From Chloroflexi bacterium AL-N1 (lineage in GTDB: Bacteria; Chloroflexota; Chloroflexia; Chloroflexales; Roseiflexaceae): a DNA stretch of 64,000 nt. The stretch covers positions 186,001 to 250,000 of the forward strand of contig WYDT01000002.1 in NCBI GenBank assembly GCA_013122435.1, in the 5' to 3' direction. Positions 1-10,500 of this stretch are shown here, piece by piece. A model generated the notes under the pieces. It was given only the letters and a program-made list of their open reading frames with translations. It was not told the DNA's origin and did not search any database. A program made the position numbers and the translations under genes. Each line of letters starts with the position of its first letter. Positions within the stretch are counted from its first letter, which is position 1.

Positions 1-2136
1 GTCTGGAAACAGGGCAAGGAACGTGAACAATTGCATGGTACACGTGTTGCGTGGAATACTGATCCCAGTCGGGTCTATGTTCGCAAAGCACAATATCATT
101 ATGGTTGGGATTGGGGGCCATGCTTAACGACTGCCGGACCATGGTTACCTGTTCGACTTGAAGCCTACTCCGCACGTATTGTGGATGTGATGTGCCCTAT
201 CCATGTTGATGCCGATCTGCACTGCGCTACAATGACTGTGTCCGTTACCGTTGAGCAGTCATTGCAGGATGTTGTTCCTTTACGTCTTCAACTGGAACTC
301 TACAACCCACAGGGTGAATGTACGCATGCAGTGTATCTTACGGTTGATGGTACGGATCAAAAGTACCAATTTCAAATACCTGAACCACAACTCTGGTGGC
401 CCCACCAGTGTGGTCCCCAATCGTTGTATGAACTACACGTGAAATTAGTAAATCCATTGGATGGTCATATGCTTGATGAGAGACAACTACGTTTAGGAGT
501 ACGTCGGCTCCGACTTCTTCAAGAAGCGATTGAGAACGAAGCAGGCACCACCTTTCTCTTTGAAATTAACAATATACCACTCTTTTGTGGGGGCGCTAAC
601 TGGATACCAGCAGACTCATTTCTTCCACGTGTTGACGAGGAACGCTATCGTACTTTGCTGACGCAGGCTGTTGATGCACACATGACCATGATCCGTGTGT
701 GGGGTGGGGGAATTTATGAACATGATTGTTTCTATGAGCTGTGTGATGAACTGGGCTTACTGGTCTGGCAGGATTTTATGTTTGCCTGTGGTCTCTATCC
801 TGCCCATGATAACTTTATAGAGAGTGTACGAGCCGAAGCTGAGGCCCAGATACGTCGTTTACGCCATCACCCATCTTTGGTACTCTGGTGTGGCAATAAC
901 GAGGATTACCAACTTGCCGGAGGATTGGGCATCTATGATCCTACTACAGTGCCAGATGCTGACTCAGCCTTTCCTGCGCGAGTGATCTATGAACAGTTGC
1001 TGCCCGACCTATGTGCGGAACTGGATGCTACAACTCCCTACTGGCCAGGCAGCCCGTACGGAGGCGCAGATGTCAATGATCCAACCATCGGTGATCGTCA
1101 CACCTGGGATGTGTGGCATGGTGAGATGGCTCCCTATCAGGATTATCCCCATCTTGGTGGGCGTTTTGTGAGTGAATTTGGTATGGCGGCACTCCCCGAG
1201 ATAGAAACGATCAAAGCCTTCGCACCCATAGATGATCCTATTCAGCTTCAAAACATCATTGACTTTCACCAGAAGGCTGAAGGTGGCAAGCAGCGGCTGA
1301 TGCATTACATCGTGGCAAACCTGCCTGTGCCAACAACCCTCGACGAGTTTATCTATGCATCTCAATTGGTACAATCCGAAGCGCTGGGTGCGGCATACCG
1401 AGGATGGCGACGTGGTTGGGGCACACCCGACCAACGAAGAATGGCGGGTGCATTAGTCTGGCAACTCAACGATTGCTGGCCCGCAGTGAGTTGGTCCATC
1501 ATCGATTATGCGCTGCGACCGAAACCAGCATACTACACTATACGTCGTGCACTGGCACCGTTTGCGGTTGGTCTATCACGTGTTGATGGGCACATTGAGG
1601 TGTGGTGTGTTCATAGCGGCCTGGCTCTTGTCGATGCCCAGCTTGAACTCAGCCGGTGGACTCTGGATGGCGTGGCGACCTTGCAAGATCGGTGTCTGAT
1701 CACACTGCAGCCAAATCAGATAACCGAGGTTGGTTCATGGCCTGACAACGTGCAGGCGTCAGAAGTCTGGTCTGCACGGCTACTGGTTGATGGCGCGGTA
1801 GTTGCGCGTACAACTGCATGGCCGGAACCGCTCAAAGCTCTGCCTTCCTTTGATCCAGAAATACAGGTCACACTGCTGACGGATGATCGTCTAATGATTG
1901 GCGCGAACCGACCTGTCAAAAGTGTATGGCTTTCGACAGAGGGAAAAGTGCACTGGAAAGATAATATGTTGGATTTGGTTCCTGATGATCCACAAATCAT
2001 CGAAGTATATGGATTGAAAGATCAGTTGACCATTCGCTGGTTGAGTGGCACACTGAGTTATGCATTGCCGAGTTTGCAACCTTCACGTGAAAACGTTAAG
2101 AAAGATGAGACATTATGGCAACCTTTAACATCTTAG
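1..2136 (+). CDS. Beta-mannosidase, GH2 family, 5'-truncated by the window edge
   Basis: The reading frame is open from base 1, so the true start lies upstream and about 700 C-terminal residues are visible. It is a GH2 protein of the beta-mannosidase type, which releases mannose from the non-reducing ends of beta-mannosides. The TIM-barrel part carries the acid/base glutamate in a W-C-G-N-N-E motif (Glu codon 901-903) and the nucleophile in S-E-F-G (Glu codon 1174-1176). Upstream lie the jelly-roll and Ig-like GH2 domains, with W-G-P and G-V-R-R stretches; downstream are Ig-like C-terminal domains. No signal peptide can be judged because the start is missing. The stop overlaps the next gene by 22 bases, so the two are probably co-translated. 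Substrate is inferred from family; a related beta-glycoside is possible. Confidence 0.9.
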   Translation, partial: VWKQGKEREQLHGTRVAWNTDPSRVYVRKAQYHYGWDWGPCLTTAGPWLPVRLEAYSARIVDVMCPIHVDADLHCATMTVSVTVEQSLQDVVPLRLQLELYNPQGECTHAVYLTVDGTDQKYQFQIPEPQLWWPHQCGPQSLYELHVKLVNPLDGHMLDERQLRLGVRRLRLLQEAIENEAGTTFLFEINNIPLFCGGANWIPADSFLPRVDEERYRTLLTQAVDAHMTMIRVWGGGIYEHDCFYELCDELGLLVWQDFMFACGLYPAHDNFIESVRAEAEAQIRRLRHHPSLVLWCGNNEDYQLAGGLGIYDPTTVPDADSAFPARVIYEQLLPDLCAELDATTPYWPGSPYGGADVNDPTIGDRHTWDVWHGEMAPYQDYPHLGGRFVSEFGMAALPEIETIKAFAPIDDPIQLQNIIDFHQKAEGGKQRLMHYIVANLPVPTTLDEFIYASQLVQSEALGAAYRGWRRGWGTPDQRRMAGALVWQLNDCWPAVSWSIIDYALRPKPAYYTIRRALAPFAVGLSRVDGHIEVWCVHSGLALVDAQLELSRWTLDGVATLQDRCLITLQPNQITEVGSWPDNVQASEVWSARLLVDGAVVARTTAWPEPLKALPSFDPEIQVTLLTDDRLMIGANRPVKSVWLSTEGKVHWKDNMLDLVPDDPQIIEVYGLKDQLTIRWLSGTLSYALPSLQPSRENVKKDETLWQPLTS

Positions 2137-3467
2137 ACTTTGGAGCGCGTGGTGATGGTCAATCCAATGATGCAAACGCCATCCAACAAGCGATTGATGC
2201 ATGCCACGCTACTGGCGGCGGAACCGTGCTGGTTCCCGCAGGACGATCATATCTTTCGGGTACGATTATGCTCAAGTCGCATATTGAACTCCATGTGGAG
2301 CGAGGTGCCAGCATCGTTGGTAGTGGTAAGTGGGACGATTACACGTACAAAACCAATGTTGGAGCTTTGAGTGGTGGCTCTGTCGATGCTGAACGTCCGG
2401 CAAGTAGTATGTTGATTATGGCGGAGGAGGCCGAGCATATTGCGATCACAGGAGGTGGAGAAATCAATGGGAGCGGACGACTCTTTATTGAAGAAGAGAC
2501 AGCGTATATCTATCGTATGTGTGAGGAGCGTCCGTTCACCATTTTTCTCATTGGCTGCCATAACGTCACGGTTCGTGATGTCACCATCCGTGACGGAGCA
2601 TTGTGGACGCTACGCCTATCGGGGTGCCAGGACGTGTTGATCCACGGCATTCGCATTCTCAATGATTTGAAGTTGCCTAACAACGATGGTATTGATCTGG
2701 ATCGGTGCCGCAACGTCCGCATCAGCGATTGTCATATTGTGACGGGTGATGACTGTATTTGCCTGAAAGCCTGTGAAGAGACTTTCCGCTTTGGCCCCTG
2801 TGAGAACATTACTGTTACCGGATGTACGTTGATGTCGACCTCCAGCGCATTGATTATTGGCGCCGAATGCTGTTCGCCAATCCGTAATGTCATCTTCGAC
2901 GCGTGTGTTGTTCAGTCAAGTCATCGTGGCCTTGCGATTCATCTGAGTGAGTTCAGCGTGGTCGAGAATGTACTGTTCTCCAACATGGTGGTTGAGACGC
3001 GCATCTTTCATGAGCAGTGGTGGGGGCGTGGTGAACCAATCTATGTCGTGGCAATGCCCTGGACAGATCAACATGACATCGGTCGCGTGCGCCATGTCCG
3101 TTTTCGCAATGTGTTGTGTCGGAGCGAAAATGGGGTGTTTGTCTATGGATGGACACCTGATCAGATCGAAGATGTCGTGTTTGAAGATGTGCGTGTTGAA
3201 GTTGACAAATGGTCCAAGTGGCCAAGTGGTCAGCATGACCTACGGCCCTGTCCAGGTGAGGGTTTACGAGCACATCCCACAGCCGGGTTCTTTCTCCAAA
3301 ATGCACGCCATGTTACGTTGCGTAACTGCGAGGTTGCGTGGGGGCACCACTGCCCCGAGCGTTTCCGATACGCGCTTGAAAGTCATCAGGTGGCTGATCT
3401 GGTGACGGAACATTTCAAAGGTACTGCTGCTTTTCCTGAACAATATCCGGCATCTCTGATCGATTGA
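2115..3467 (+). CDS. GH28-like right-handed beta-helix glycoside hydrolase
   Basis: A 450-residue pectin-lyase-fold protein. It opens with the D-F-G-A-R-G-D-G signature of GH28/pectate_lyase_3 proteins and has the GH28 catalytic-type motifs N-N-D-G-I-D and G-D-D near residues 190-215, followed by an H-R-G-L-A-I-H segment at the position of the family histidine. There is no signal peptide, so it should act inside the cell on imported oligosaccharides. GH28 members hydrolyse galacturonides, rhamnogalacturonan or related alpha-linked uronides; which substrate applies is not visible. It starts inside the end of the beta-mannosidase gene and is followed after 21 bases by the GH38 gene, so the three form an operon. 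Its start has no strong ribosome binding site, which fits translational coupling. Confidence 0.85.
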   Translation: MATFNILDFGARGDGQSNDANAIQQAIDACHATGGGTVLVPAGRSYLSGTIMLKSHIELHVERGASIVGSGKWDDYTYKTNVGALSGGSVDAERPASSMLIMAEEAEHIAITGGGEINGSGRLFIEEETAYIYRMCEERPFTIFLIGCHNVTVRDVTIRDGALWTLRLSGCQDVLIHGIRILNDLKLPNNDGIDLDRCRNVRISDCHIVTGDDCICLKACEETFRFGPCENITVTGCTLMSTSSALIIGAECCSPIRNVIFDACVVQSSHRGLAIHLSEFSVVENVLFSNMVVETRIFHEQWWGRGEPIYVVAMPWTDQHDIGRVRHVRFRNVLCRSENGVFVYGWTPDQIEDVVFEDVRVEVDKWSKWPSGQHDLRPCPGEGLRAHPTAGFFLQNARHVTLRNCEVAWGHHCPERFRYALESHQVADLVTEHFKGTAAFPEQYPASLID

Positions 3468-3488
3468 AACAACACAGAAAGATAGGCA

Positions 3489-5912
3489 ATGAAGCAACCT
3501 TTCACTATCTATGTCATCCAGTCGGCCCACACCGACATTGGGTTTACGCATCCGCAAGAGCAAATTGAACGAATGTATCTCGACTATTATGATCGCGTAC
3601 TCGAACTATGCCACCAGACCACTGAGATATCGGAATCGCATCGGTTTAAGTGGACCTGCGAGACTTCGTGGCAGGTGCGTAACTATGTGGAAGCCCGACC
3701 AGAACGTGAGGCTGAGTTGGTGCATTTTGTGCGTACAGGGCAAATCGAGATTACCGCAAGCTATCTGCATTTCACCGATCTGATTGATCCTGATGCCTAT
3801 CGTCGTAGCCTCGAATGGGTGATCGGCTTCTGTCAAAAACACGATCTGCCGCTCAAGTGTGCTTTGCACTGCGATATCAATGGCTGGCCGTGGGCGGTCG
3901 CTGACATTCTGGCTGATTGCGACATCCCCTATTTTTGTAGTCATGTTCATATGGATATGGGGACTGACCCGCTGGGACGCCGTGGGAGTGTTCACTATGG
4001 CTGGTTGTTCGAGCTTTCTGACCAGTTGCGCCCAGATGTGCCGGTGCGAGTGCCACAGGCATTCTGGTGGCAGGGACCACAGGGTGGACGGGTGTTGCAC
4101 TGGCTCAACGAGCACTATCATCTGGGGAACATTCTGGGTCTTTCGGGTAACCTGTTATTTGGCCTGGAGAAAACGCGCCATTTTATTGAAACGGATCGTC
4201 TCACTGCCGCTGATTTGTATCCAATTGCCCAGCGTGAAATTCCTCGCTATATCAAGCGGTTGCAAGCTGATGGGTATCCCTACCCGCTATTGTTGCTGAG
4301 TACGGGTGGATTTTACGTCGATAACTCACCGCCAGACACACGCTGGTGTGAGATTATTGCGCGTTGGAATACAGAGCACGATGACATTCACATTCGTACT
4401 GCAACATTGAGTGAATGGTTTGCTGCACTCGAAACACAGAACCTTGCGGCACTACCAACCCAGCAGGTTGCCTGGCCGGATCACTGGGCGCATGGCCTGG
4501 GTGCGGCAACAAAGCGCATTGCACAGGCTCGTCGTACCCAGCGCCGTCGCCCCCAGGCCCAAGCGATGGTAGAGCAGTCGGCTTCGGCTGTCGCAGCAGA
4601 TTACCTGGCCCGGTCATTGGAAAATGAGCGGTTATCCATGGAGCATACCTTTAATGCATGGTGTGCACAGGCTCGACCGAGTGCGCCAATGAACGATTTC
4701 ATTCAGTCTGCCAAGGAACTGTATTTTCACCGGGCCGAGTTGTATCAGCAGGAAGCGATCTCCAGTGCGTTGCGTAGCATAACCGAAGCAAGCACCACAC
4801 CGACGCTTTATGTGTATGGTGATACTACAGATGTGGAGATGCGATTAGTACACTTCGAGTCGGGTGACTTCGCCCTTGATCCCACAACGCATGTGTTAAC
4901 AGACGCTGCTGGTAACACATACCCGTTCCAGCGAGAGCGCACCGATCTTCCCCACTTGCTTGCACTGTTACCTGTTGGTGGTGGGCTATGCCATTTTCGT
5001 TTAGTACCACAGCCCGCCTCATCCGAGGTGTCAAACGCAGCGCATACATTGCTTGAGACCAATGCCTGGTATGCAGAGATCGATGTTACGACGGGCGGTT
5101 TGTCCAGCCTACGAGATCGTCTCAGCAACTACGAATGGGTCAATTCTTCGCATTCCTATGGGTTTGGTCAACTGGTACATGAGGCCATCATGCATCCGTT
5201 ACGCTACAGTGCAGTGGGCAACAAGGGGCGTTTTATGGCTCTCGATACGGCAAGCAATGCGCTTCGTGAAGCGTTTGCAGACAAACCCATCTTTGAGCAT
5301 TCCGTCTTGCAGATTGTCGATGGTCCGCTTGCTACGCCCGGACCAATTTTTGACACCATTACGCTTGTTGGTGAAGCTGAACGTATTGGTCGTGTACAGA
5401 TTCACTGGCGTGCTTATCATGCACTGCCGTTGGTCGAGCTGGTGCTGGATTGGGATAAACAATGGGGTGAACTTTCTGAAGCGGTGTATGTCGCGTTCCC
5501 CTTTGCAACAGAGACGGATCGATTATGGTTGGAGTCGGGCGGTGGATGCTTTCAACCTGGGAAGCATACGACAGGTGGGCAGCTTATGGGAACCTGCCGA
5601 TCATATTACACCGTCCAACGCGCCGCGTCGTTGGCTGTGGCGGATCAGACAAGGCTGCTGTGGTTGCCGCTGGATGCTCCGCTTGTGATGCCAAACGCGA
5701 TGAACTATAGCCAATGGGAGGTTACCGAACCATGGGATTGGAATGGGTTCCTGGCTTCCATGCCGGTCAATCACTACTGGGGAACGAATTTCGCAATCAG
5801 CCAGCGCGGGCATCTACGACTACGATATCGTTTGTGCAATCCCAGCGGCTCTGCGAATGATGAAGCTGCTTTGCGGATGAGTGTACCACTCGATGCTCTC
5901 GGATGGCGCTAG
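3489..5912 (+). CDS. GH38-like alpha-mannosidase
   Basis: An 807-residue cytoplasmic-looking protein. Near the N-terminus the H-T-D-I-G motif (His14, Asp16) matches the first zinc-binding motif of GH38 alpha-mannosidases. An Asp at about residue 129, in C-D-I-N-G-W, is a candidate nucleophile or ligand region, and H-V-H-M-D-M-G follows. The middle holds a helical segment (around 380-430) and the C-terminal half is beta-rich, as in the family. It has no signal peptide. It is the last gene of the operon with GH2 and GH28 genes and probably removes alpha-mannosyl residues from imported glycans. The sequence is divergent from textbook GH38 enzymes, so exact linkage specificity is open. A weak purine-rich ribosome binding site precedes the ATG. 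Confidence 0.8.
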   Translation: MKQPFTIYVIQSAHTDIGFTHPQEQIERMYLDYYDRVLELCHQTTEISESHRFKWTCETSWQVRNYVEARPEREAELVHFVRTGQIEITASYLHFTDLIDPDAYRRSLEWVIGFCQKHDLPLKCALHCDINGWPWAVADILADCDIPYFCSHVHMDMGTDPLGRRGSVHYGWLFELSDQLRPDVPVRVPQAFWWQGPQGGRVLHWLNEHYHLGNILGLSGNLLFGLEKTRHFIETDRLTAADLYPIAQREIPRYIKRLQADGYPYPLLLLSTGGFYVDNSPPDTRWCEIIARWNTEHDDIHIRTATLSEWFAALETQNLAALPTQQVAWPDHWAHGLGAATKRIAQARRTQRRRPQAQAMVEQSASAVAADYLARSLENERLSMEHTFNAWCAQARPSAPMNDFIQSAKELYFHRAELYQQEAISSALRSITEASTTPTLYVYGDTTDVEMRLVHFESGDFALDPTTHVLTDAAGNTYPFQRERTDLPHLLALLPVGGGLCHFRLVPQPASSEVSNAAHTLLETNAWYAEIDVTTGGLSSLRDRLSNYEWVNSSHSYGFGQLVHEAIMHPLRYSAVGNKGRFMALDTASNALREAFADKPIFEHSVLQIVDGPLATPGPIFDTITLVGEAERIGRVQIHWRAYHALPLVELVLDWDKQWGELSEAVYVAFPFATETDRLWLESGGGCFQPGKHTTGGQLMGTCRSYYTVQRAASLAVADQTRLLWLPLDAPLVMPNAMNYSQWEVTEPWDWNGFLASMPVNHYWGTNFAISQRGHLRLRYRLCNPSGSANDEAALRMSVPLDALGWR

Positions 5913-5925
5913 GAAGATCAGGATA

Positions 5926-5948
5926 GCAGCAACCACTTGGGTTGTTGC
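5926..5948 (+). terminator. Candidate hairpin after the glycosidase operon
   Basis: A 9-bp stem (5926-5934 with 5940-5948, one G-T pair) with a 5-base loop lies 13 bases after the GH38 stop. A run of five T begins about 17 bases later, so it is only a moderate rho-independent terminator candidate. An alternative stem using C-T-T-G-G-G and C-C-C-G-A-G overlaps it. Confidence 0.35.
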
Positions 5949-6047
5949 CCGAGCTATTGGGTCGTTTTTCTGCGTCGACACTTGTCATACCTCTATGGTA
6001 CTATGATAGCTAATTATATAGCGTAATCTCAAGAGACGGAGTCATCA

Positions 6048-6236
6048 ATGATTGAGATTAAAATCGCGAATCACATAGAGGTCGCCAAGAAGCGCTCGCT
6101 GGTCGCCAATATTGCAAGTATTGTTGCACCGGATACACTCAAATTCAAAGTCGAACAGATTATTGCTACTGAAATCAAGCGTATTTTGCAAGAACGAGGA
6201 ATCGAGGTCGCGGTTTCCATAAAACAGGGTGGATAG
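6048..6236 (+). CDS. Small protein of unknown function (62 aa)
   Basis: A short gene with a purine-rich ribosome binding site (GAGACGGAG) about 8 bases before its ATG. The product is soluble and amphipathic, rich in Ile, Lys and Glu, and predicted mostly helical, with a central segment that alternates charged and hydrophobic residues. It has no signal peptide or recognisable motif and I do not recognise the family. It stands alone between the glycosidase operon and a reverse-strand membrane gene. The good start signal and even composition make it more likely a real gene than chance. Confidence 0.5.
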   Translation: MIEIKIANHIEVAKKRSLVANIASIVAPDTLKFKVEQIIATEIKRILQERGIEVAVSIKQGG

Positions 6237-6321
6237 CTTAACAACAAACATGCACAGAAACCACTATCTTTGGCTCCAGAGGTACATGCAGCTTTCTGGA
6301 GCCTGTTCTGTTCACGATGCC

Positions 6322-6690
6322 TTATGATGTTGATTGTCGATTTCTCAGCATATCGCGGATATACAGACCAAGGAATGTGGCACACCCAAGCGCCATAACG
6401 GTCTGTAGCATGACTGATGTCTGAGGAATGATTTTGCCATCAAGCACCAGTGTTGAAATAACCCCCGATACTCCTCCTATGGTTCCCAACAATCCCAGCG
6501 CACCGAAAGCTGCAGCACTGTGCATAACAAGCGGGTTCGGGTTATTGTGTGATACAAAACCAAGTATCAGGATGGGCAATCCTATTGCCATGGGTGCCAG
6601 TGCCGTAATACTGGCAGCACCTGAACCGAGGTAGCTAATAAGACCAAATGCTGTCAGCAAACCACCAAACCAGATAATAAGACGAGTCAT
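6322..6690 (-). CDS. Small integral membrane protein, unknown function
   Basis: A 122-residue protein with four predicted transmembrane helices (about residues 4-25, 28-47, 57-80 and 92-113) and short loops; the C-terminus is basic and presumably cytoplasmic. The start is supported by AGGAGAGA 7 bases upstream of the ATG. Small four-helix proteins of this type occur in Chloroflexota and other environmental phyla, but no function is known to me. It is convergent with the preceding small gene and divergent from the following one, so it is probably transcribed alone. Confidence 0.65.
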   Translation of the reverse strand: MTRLIIWFGGLLTAFGLISYLGSGAASITALAPMAIGLPILILGFVSHNNPNPLVMHSAAAFGALGLLGTIGGVSGVISTLVLDGKIIPQTSVMLQTVMALGCATFLGLYIRDMLRNRQSTS

Positions 6691-6912
6691 AGAGCAGTCT
6701 CTCTCCTAGGTACAATGAGATATCCCACTTTGGGTTTTACTATGATTATTGAAAGGTTACAGAACCCTCATAGCATACCTGAGATCTATGCCAGAATAAA
6801 GGGGAAAATTCCCCGTATATCGTTGAGAAATATTTCCTCCGTTGTAACAAGATTCTGCGAAGAACGTACATAACACTACATATAAATGCTGCAAAACTTT
6901 GCGGAGGATATC

Positions 6913-7326
6913 ATGCAAGCACAAAAAACCAGCAGGGCCCCTCGGATATTCATTGTTATTATGGCTGTTTGTGTATTGTCGTGTGTTTCGTTGAGCGGTC
7001 TTGGGTTGGGTGTGTTGTATCTCAATCAAATATTCGGACCTGATCCAAGTGACTTTAACCAAGAAACATGGTTGGCCTGGCACAATAGTGGTGATCCAGG
7101 TAATCCACGTTTTGGGATGTATGAAGAGGTGGAAGCATGGTTATTGTCGGAACGTCCCACCGAAGCTGAAGTACTTGAGCGGCTAGGATCACCAGATGCG
7201 GGACGAGAAGAAAACATGATGGCCTACAATCTTGGTGTACCCTCGTATAGTATAGATTACTATTCGCTTGATATTTACTTTGGTGAGGATGGACGCGTGA
7301 GTGAGGTAAACCTTATACAGGGATAG
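6913..7326 (+). CDS. Membrane-anchored small protein with BamE/SmpA-like C-terminal region
   Basis: The start at 6913 is chosen because GGAGG lies 6 bases upstream; an in-frame ATG 27 bases earlier has no such signal. The 137-residue product has one N-terminal hydrophobic segment (about residues 11-36), which is a signal anchor or uncleaved signal. The exported part ends with the pattern of a lipoprotein-assembly (SmpA/OmlA, BamE-like) fold: a helix with E-A-E-V-L-E-R-L-G-S-P-D, then a beta hairpin ending in D-G-R-V-S-E-V. The match is structural in feel, not motif-proven. There is no lipobox with a clear cleavage site. Function is unknown. Confidence 0.6.
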   Translation: MQAQKTSRAPRIFIVIMAVCVLSCVSLSGLGLGVLYLNQIFGPDPSDFNQETWLAWHNSGDPGNPRFGMYEEVEAWLLSERPTEAEVLERLGSPDAGREENMMAYNLGVPSYSIDYYSLDIYFGEDGRVSEVNLIQG

Positions 7327-7430
7327 GGAACAGGTCATGGAGTAAAATGAACAAGCTGGTACGGTGTTGCTGCCGCAGTCACAGCAACATTACCGTGCTA
7401 GCTATGTACGCAATTCCGTCGTTCTGGGAT

Positions 7431-7475
7431 GGTGCGTGTCAGCCATGCGGGGAACTGCTCAGGCTGACACGCACC
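7431..7475. terminator. Perfect 14-bp hairpin between convergent genes
   Basis: Bases 7431-7444 pair perfectly with 7462-7475 around a 17-base loop. It lies between the end of the small anchored protein gene and the end of the large reverse-strand gene, where a shared terminator is expected. There is no long T run on either side. The rest of 7327-7572 shows no gene. Confidence 0.5.
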
Positions 7476-7572
7476 ACCACGATAATCGGTTTTGCTCCAG
7501 CGCCTGGTCACCTGGTACAATGAGCGGCGATCGAACGCATTTCCGGCTTCCCTTTACTCTTCTTCCTTCTCC

Positions 7573-10500
7573 TTACCCAGCTTGCGAGAAGGCATCTAAC
7601 TTATCGTTTATGAGTGCCAACCCAGCCATTGAACCGAAACTTGCCATGCCGAGATCGATGTTGACGAGGATTACACTTCCTATAGTGCCCAACGGCTCTG
7701 ATGGGAGCCGCAAGAGCCCAAAACTGTTTGGTAGCTGAGAGAGCAGATGATAGGCAATCTCGTTGCTTTTGCCACCTTCTTCAGGGAGGGTCGACAGATA
7801 TTTTGATGTGAGCCCCAAGTCAACCAGCGATAGAACGAAGTAAATTGGAATCACAATCAGGTCTCTGCGCTTCATGCGCTGTAGATTGGGATCCTTGGTC
7901 TTGATTGCAACCATGCCACTCACAGCTACGACAACGACATCTAGCCAAAACATCGCTGTCCGCCAGCCCCACATGACACGCTCCCAATACTCTGTCTCGT
8001 TGTTCGATTTGCTCACCGGGTGTGCAAGAAGGTTGTATGGGCGACCGCCAGGAAAACCAGGAGAACTGGGAAAACTGCCCAACCAGATCACGAAATCAAG
8101 TAGAAGGCTGATAAACTCGAACCCAGTTCCCCCTGTTGCCTCGTCTACTTCGTCAAGGTTTTCTGAAACAACATCTAATCTGACATTGACGAGGCCCTTG
8201 AGAAAGAGTGCCAACATGGATACAAGTCCCCAGTCACGGATCGATTTTTCTCGAGCGGAGAGCCCAGTGTTAGAAGGATTCCCAGGATCTTGTTCTTCCC
8301 CTTCATCAGAAGCCGTCTGTGATGCTGCCAACAGCAGCCGTGCTTCTGGTTGAGTCGAAAAAGCAAGGGGCGCAGCACCCCGAAATGGTCGTTCGTTAAA
8401 CAGAAGCTTTGATACCACCGTGACCGGAATCGCAACAAGTATAGTAGTCAGATTGAGCATCGTGAGCTTGCCTGCGCCGAGCAACTCAAACAGGTCCGAA
8501 ATAAAGGGGATTTTGATTTCAGCGTTGAGCAGCTTTTGAAAGAGGTCGGCCGCAAGTCGAATCACATCCAAGAGGCCAAGTGCCACATTCTCCACCGCTT
8601 CCAACGACTGAATAATGGCATCCCGAAATGCTTCTATGAGCGCGATCAGCGCACGCTCTGGTTGACGGGGATTCGTAATGAGCGAGGCGATAGATTCGAT
8701 CAATCCCTCGGGCAGCCGAATCGCAGCACTTACCGCATTCTCGAATGCTTCAAGAAAGTGTCGCAAAAAACTCTCTAGCGGTGAGTCTTCACTTGGGTCC
8801 GCCCCCACATTTGCTGTGGTATTGGCATCTGATTTTTTTGACCCCCCCGTTAGCTTTGATAAAAACCATTCGGCGGCTTCAGGTAGCTCAAATCCAGAAT
8901 CTTTTACCTCCGAAGGCTTCCCCCCGAGTGTTTCAACCAGCGTGTTCATCCCATCCTCAACCGTATCTTGTAGATCGTTCACGAAGGCTGAGACAGGAGC
9001 TTTGGCAGCTTCTGCTTGCTCTTTTACGTAATCAAATCCTGCGTTGATAGCACCGACCAGATAGCGCTGGGTTTTCAGAATATCGTCCCAATTGAACAAG
9101 AACTGGAGGAACTCGATGAATTGCTTGATGGTTTTTACCACTTTTTCGACCACGGCCTCGACAAACTCACCGATCTTTTCGACTGTGTCAATTACAAAGT
9201 CAATGATGCCTTCAGCGGTTCTGACAATGAAATGGACGACTCCTTTAACAGCCCCAATCACAACCGATGTGGCTTTTTTGATGGCATCTCTAATTCGTCT
9301 ACCAATTCTGAGCCGTCTGATCGCTCCTACACGCTGAACACCTCCAATGTCGACGGCTCCTGGAGATTCAGCACCTTCACTGCTGGTCGCTTGACTAAGC
9401 AGCCGTGTAAAATCATCCTGGCTGACCGCTGCTTCCTGGATGCCGCCATTCAAAGGACTGTTAGCGGCAACTAAGGCTGCTGCGGATCCTCCTGCTTGCA
9501 GAGATGCGGTTCTTGCCACGATCCGCTGACTATCGTTATTGTCAGGAGGCGGCGTAAACTTGAGTTCCCAGGGTTGGTCGATCGCCGCGCCAGACACGAC
9601 CCGGTTGGGTGCCTGAACGCGGCTTCCCCCACTTGTGTTCACCACCGGAGTCTCGTTGGTCGCAGTCACCGTCGCGGTCACCCGCTTGATGGTATTTTGT
9701 ACGCTAGCGACTTCTTCTTTGCTATGAGCATTGCGATCCACAATCAAGTTGCCCTGGGTATCCGTCGCATTCCAAAGCGCATCATCCTCTAGCTCTGCAA
9801 TTTGCTGATGGACTTCTTCATTCGGGAAAATCACCACTTGTTCATTACGGGCCATGGCGCTGGTACGAATCTTGAGCCCAGGGGTGTTGAGGCCATCCGC
9901 CTCGGAGGTGATCATGATGAAATTGAGTTGATTGGGGCTGAGCATGGCCGAGCGGACTTCATCGATCTCATAGAGGGTGCCCTCGACTTCAATGGTGGTC
10001 AGATCCGTTGCCGAAACCTCGATCTCGTCAGCGCCTGGCTCAAACCGTAGCGTGGTGCGATAGGCCGAAAACTCTTCGAGGTTATTCCCTACCATACGAT
10101 AGTCTTGACTCAGTTTGGTTGTATAAGAGGTGAAAACATCTTCAGGGGCAATTGTCTTAAAGATTTGGAGTGAGGAAATCGTATCATTGCCGACTTGACT
10201 CTCTTTCAGGTCGGGGACGTTGTCGACAATTGCTTCAATCTCTTCTTCGCGCTTACCGTCGTCAGCCTGGTGGTCGCGGTTTTTGAATAAGGTCACGCCC
10301 GTGTCTGGTCCCAAACGAATGGATGATGTCTGGTCATCTAGCCCATGAAAGCTCTCTAAGTTTGGATAGTTCCCCAGAACATCCTGTTCACTGTCCGACA
10401 GAATCCAGGTTCGCCCGTGGTAGGCGCGGTGCTCATACAGGGCCACTTCTCCTGGTGTCAGTTCACCGACCTGGCCTTCGTGGTCCGCCATTTTGGCGGT

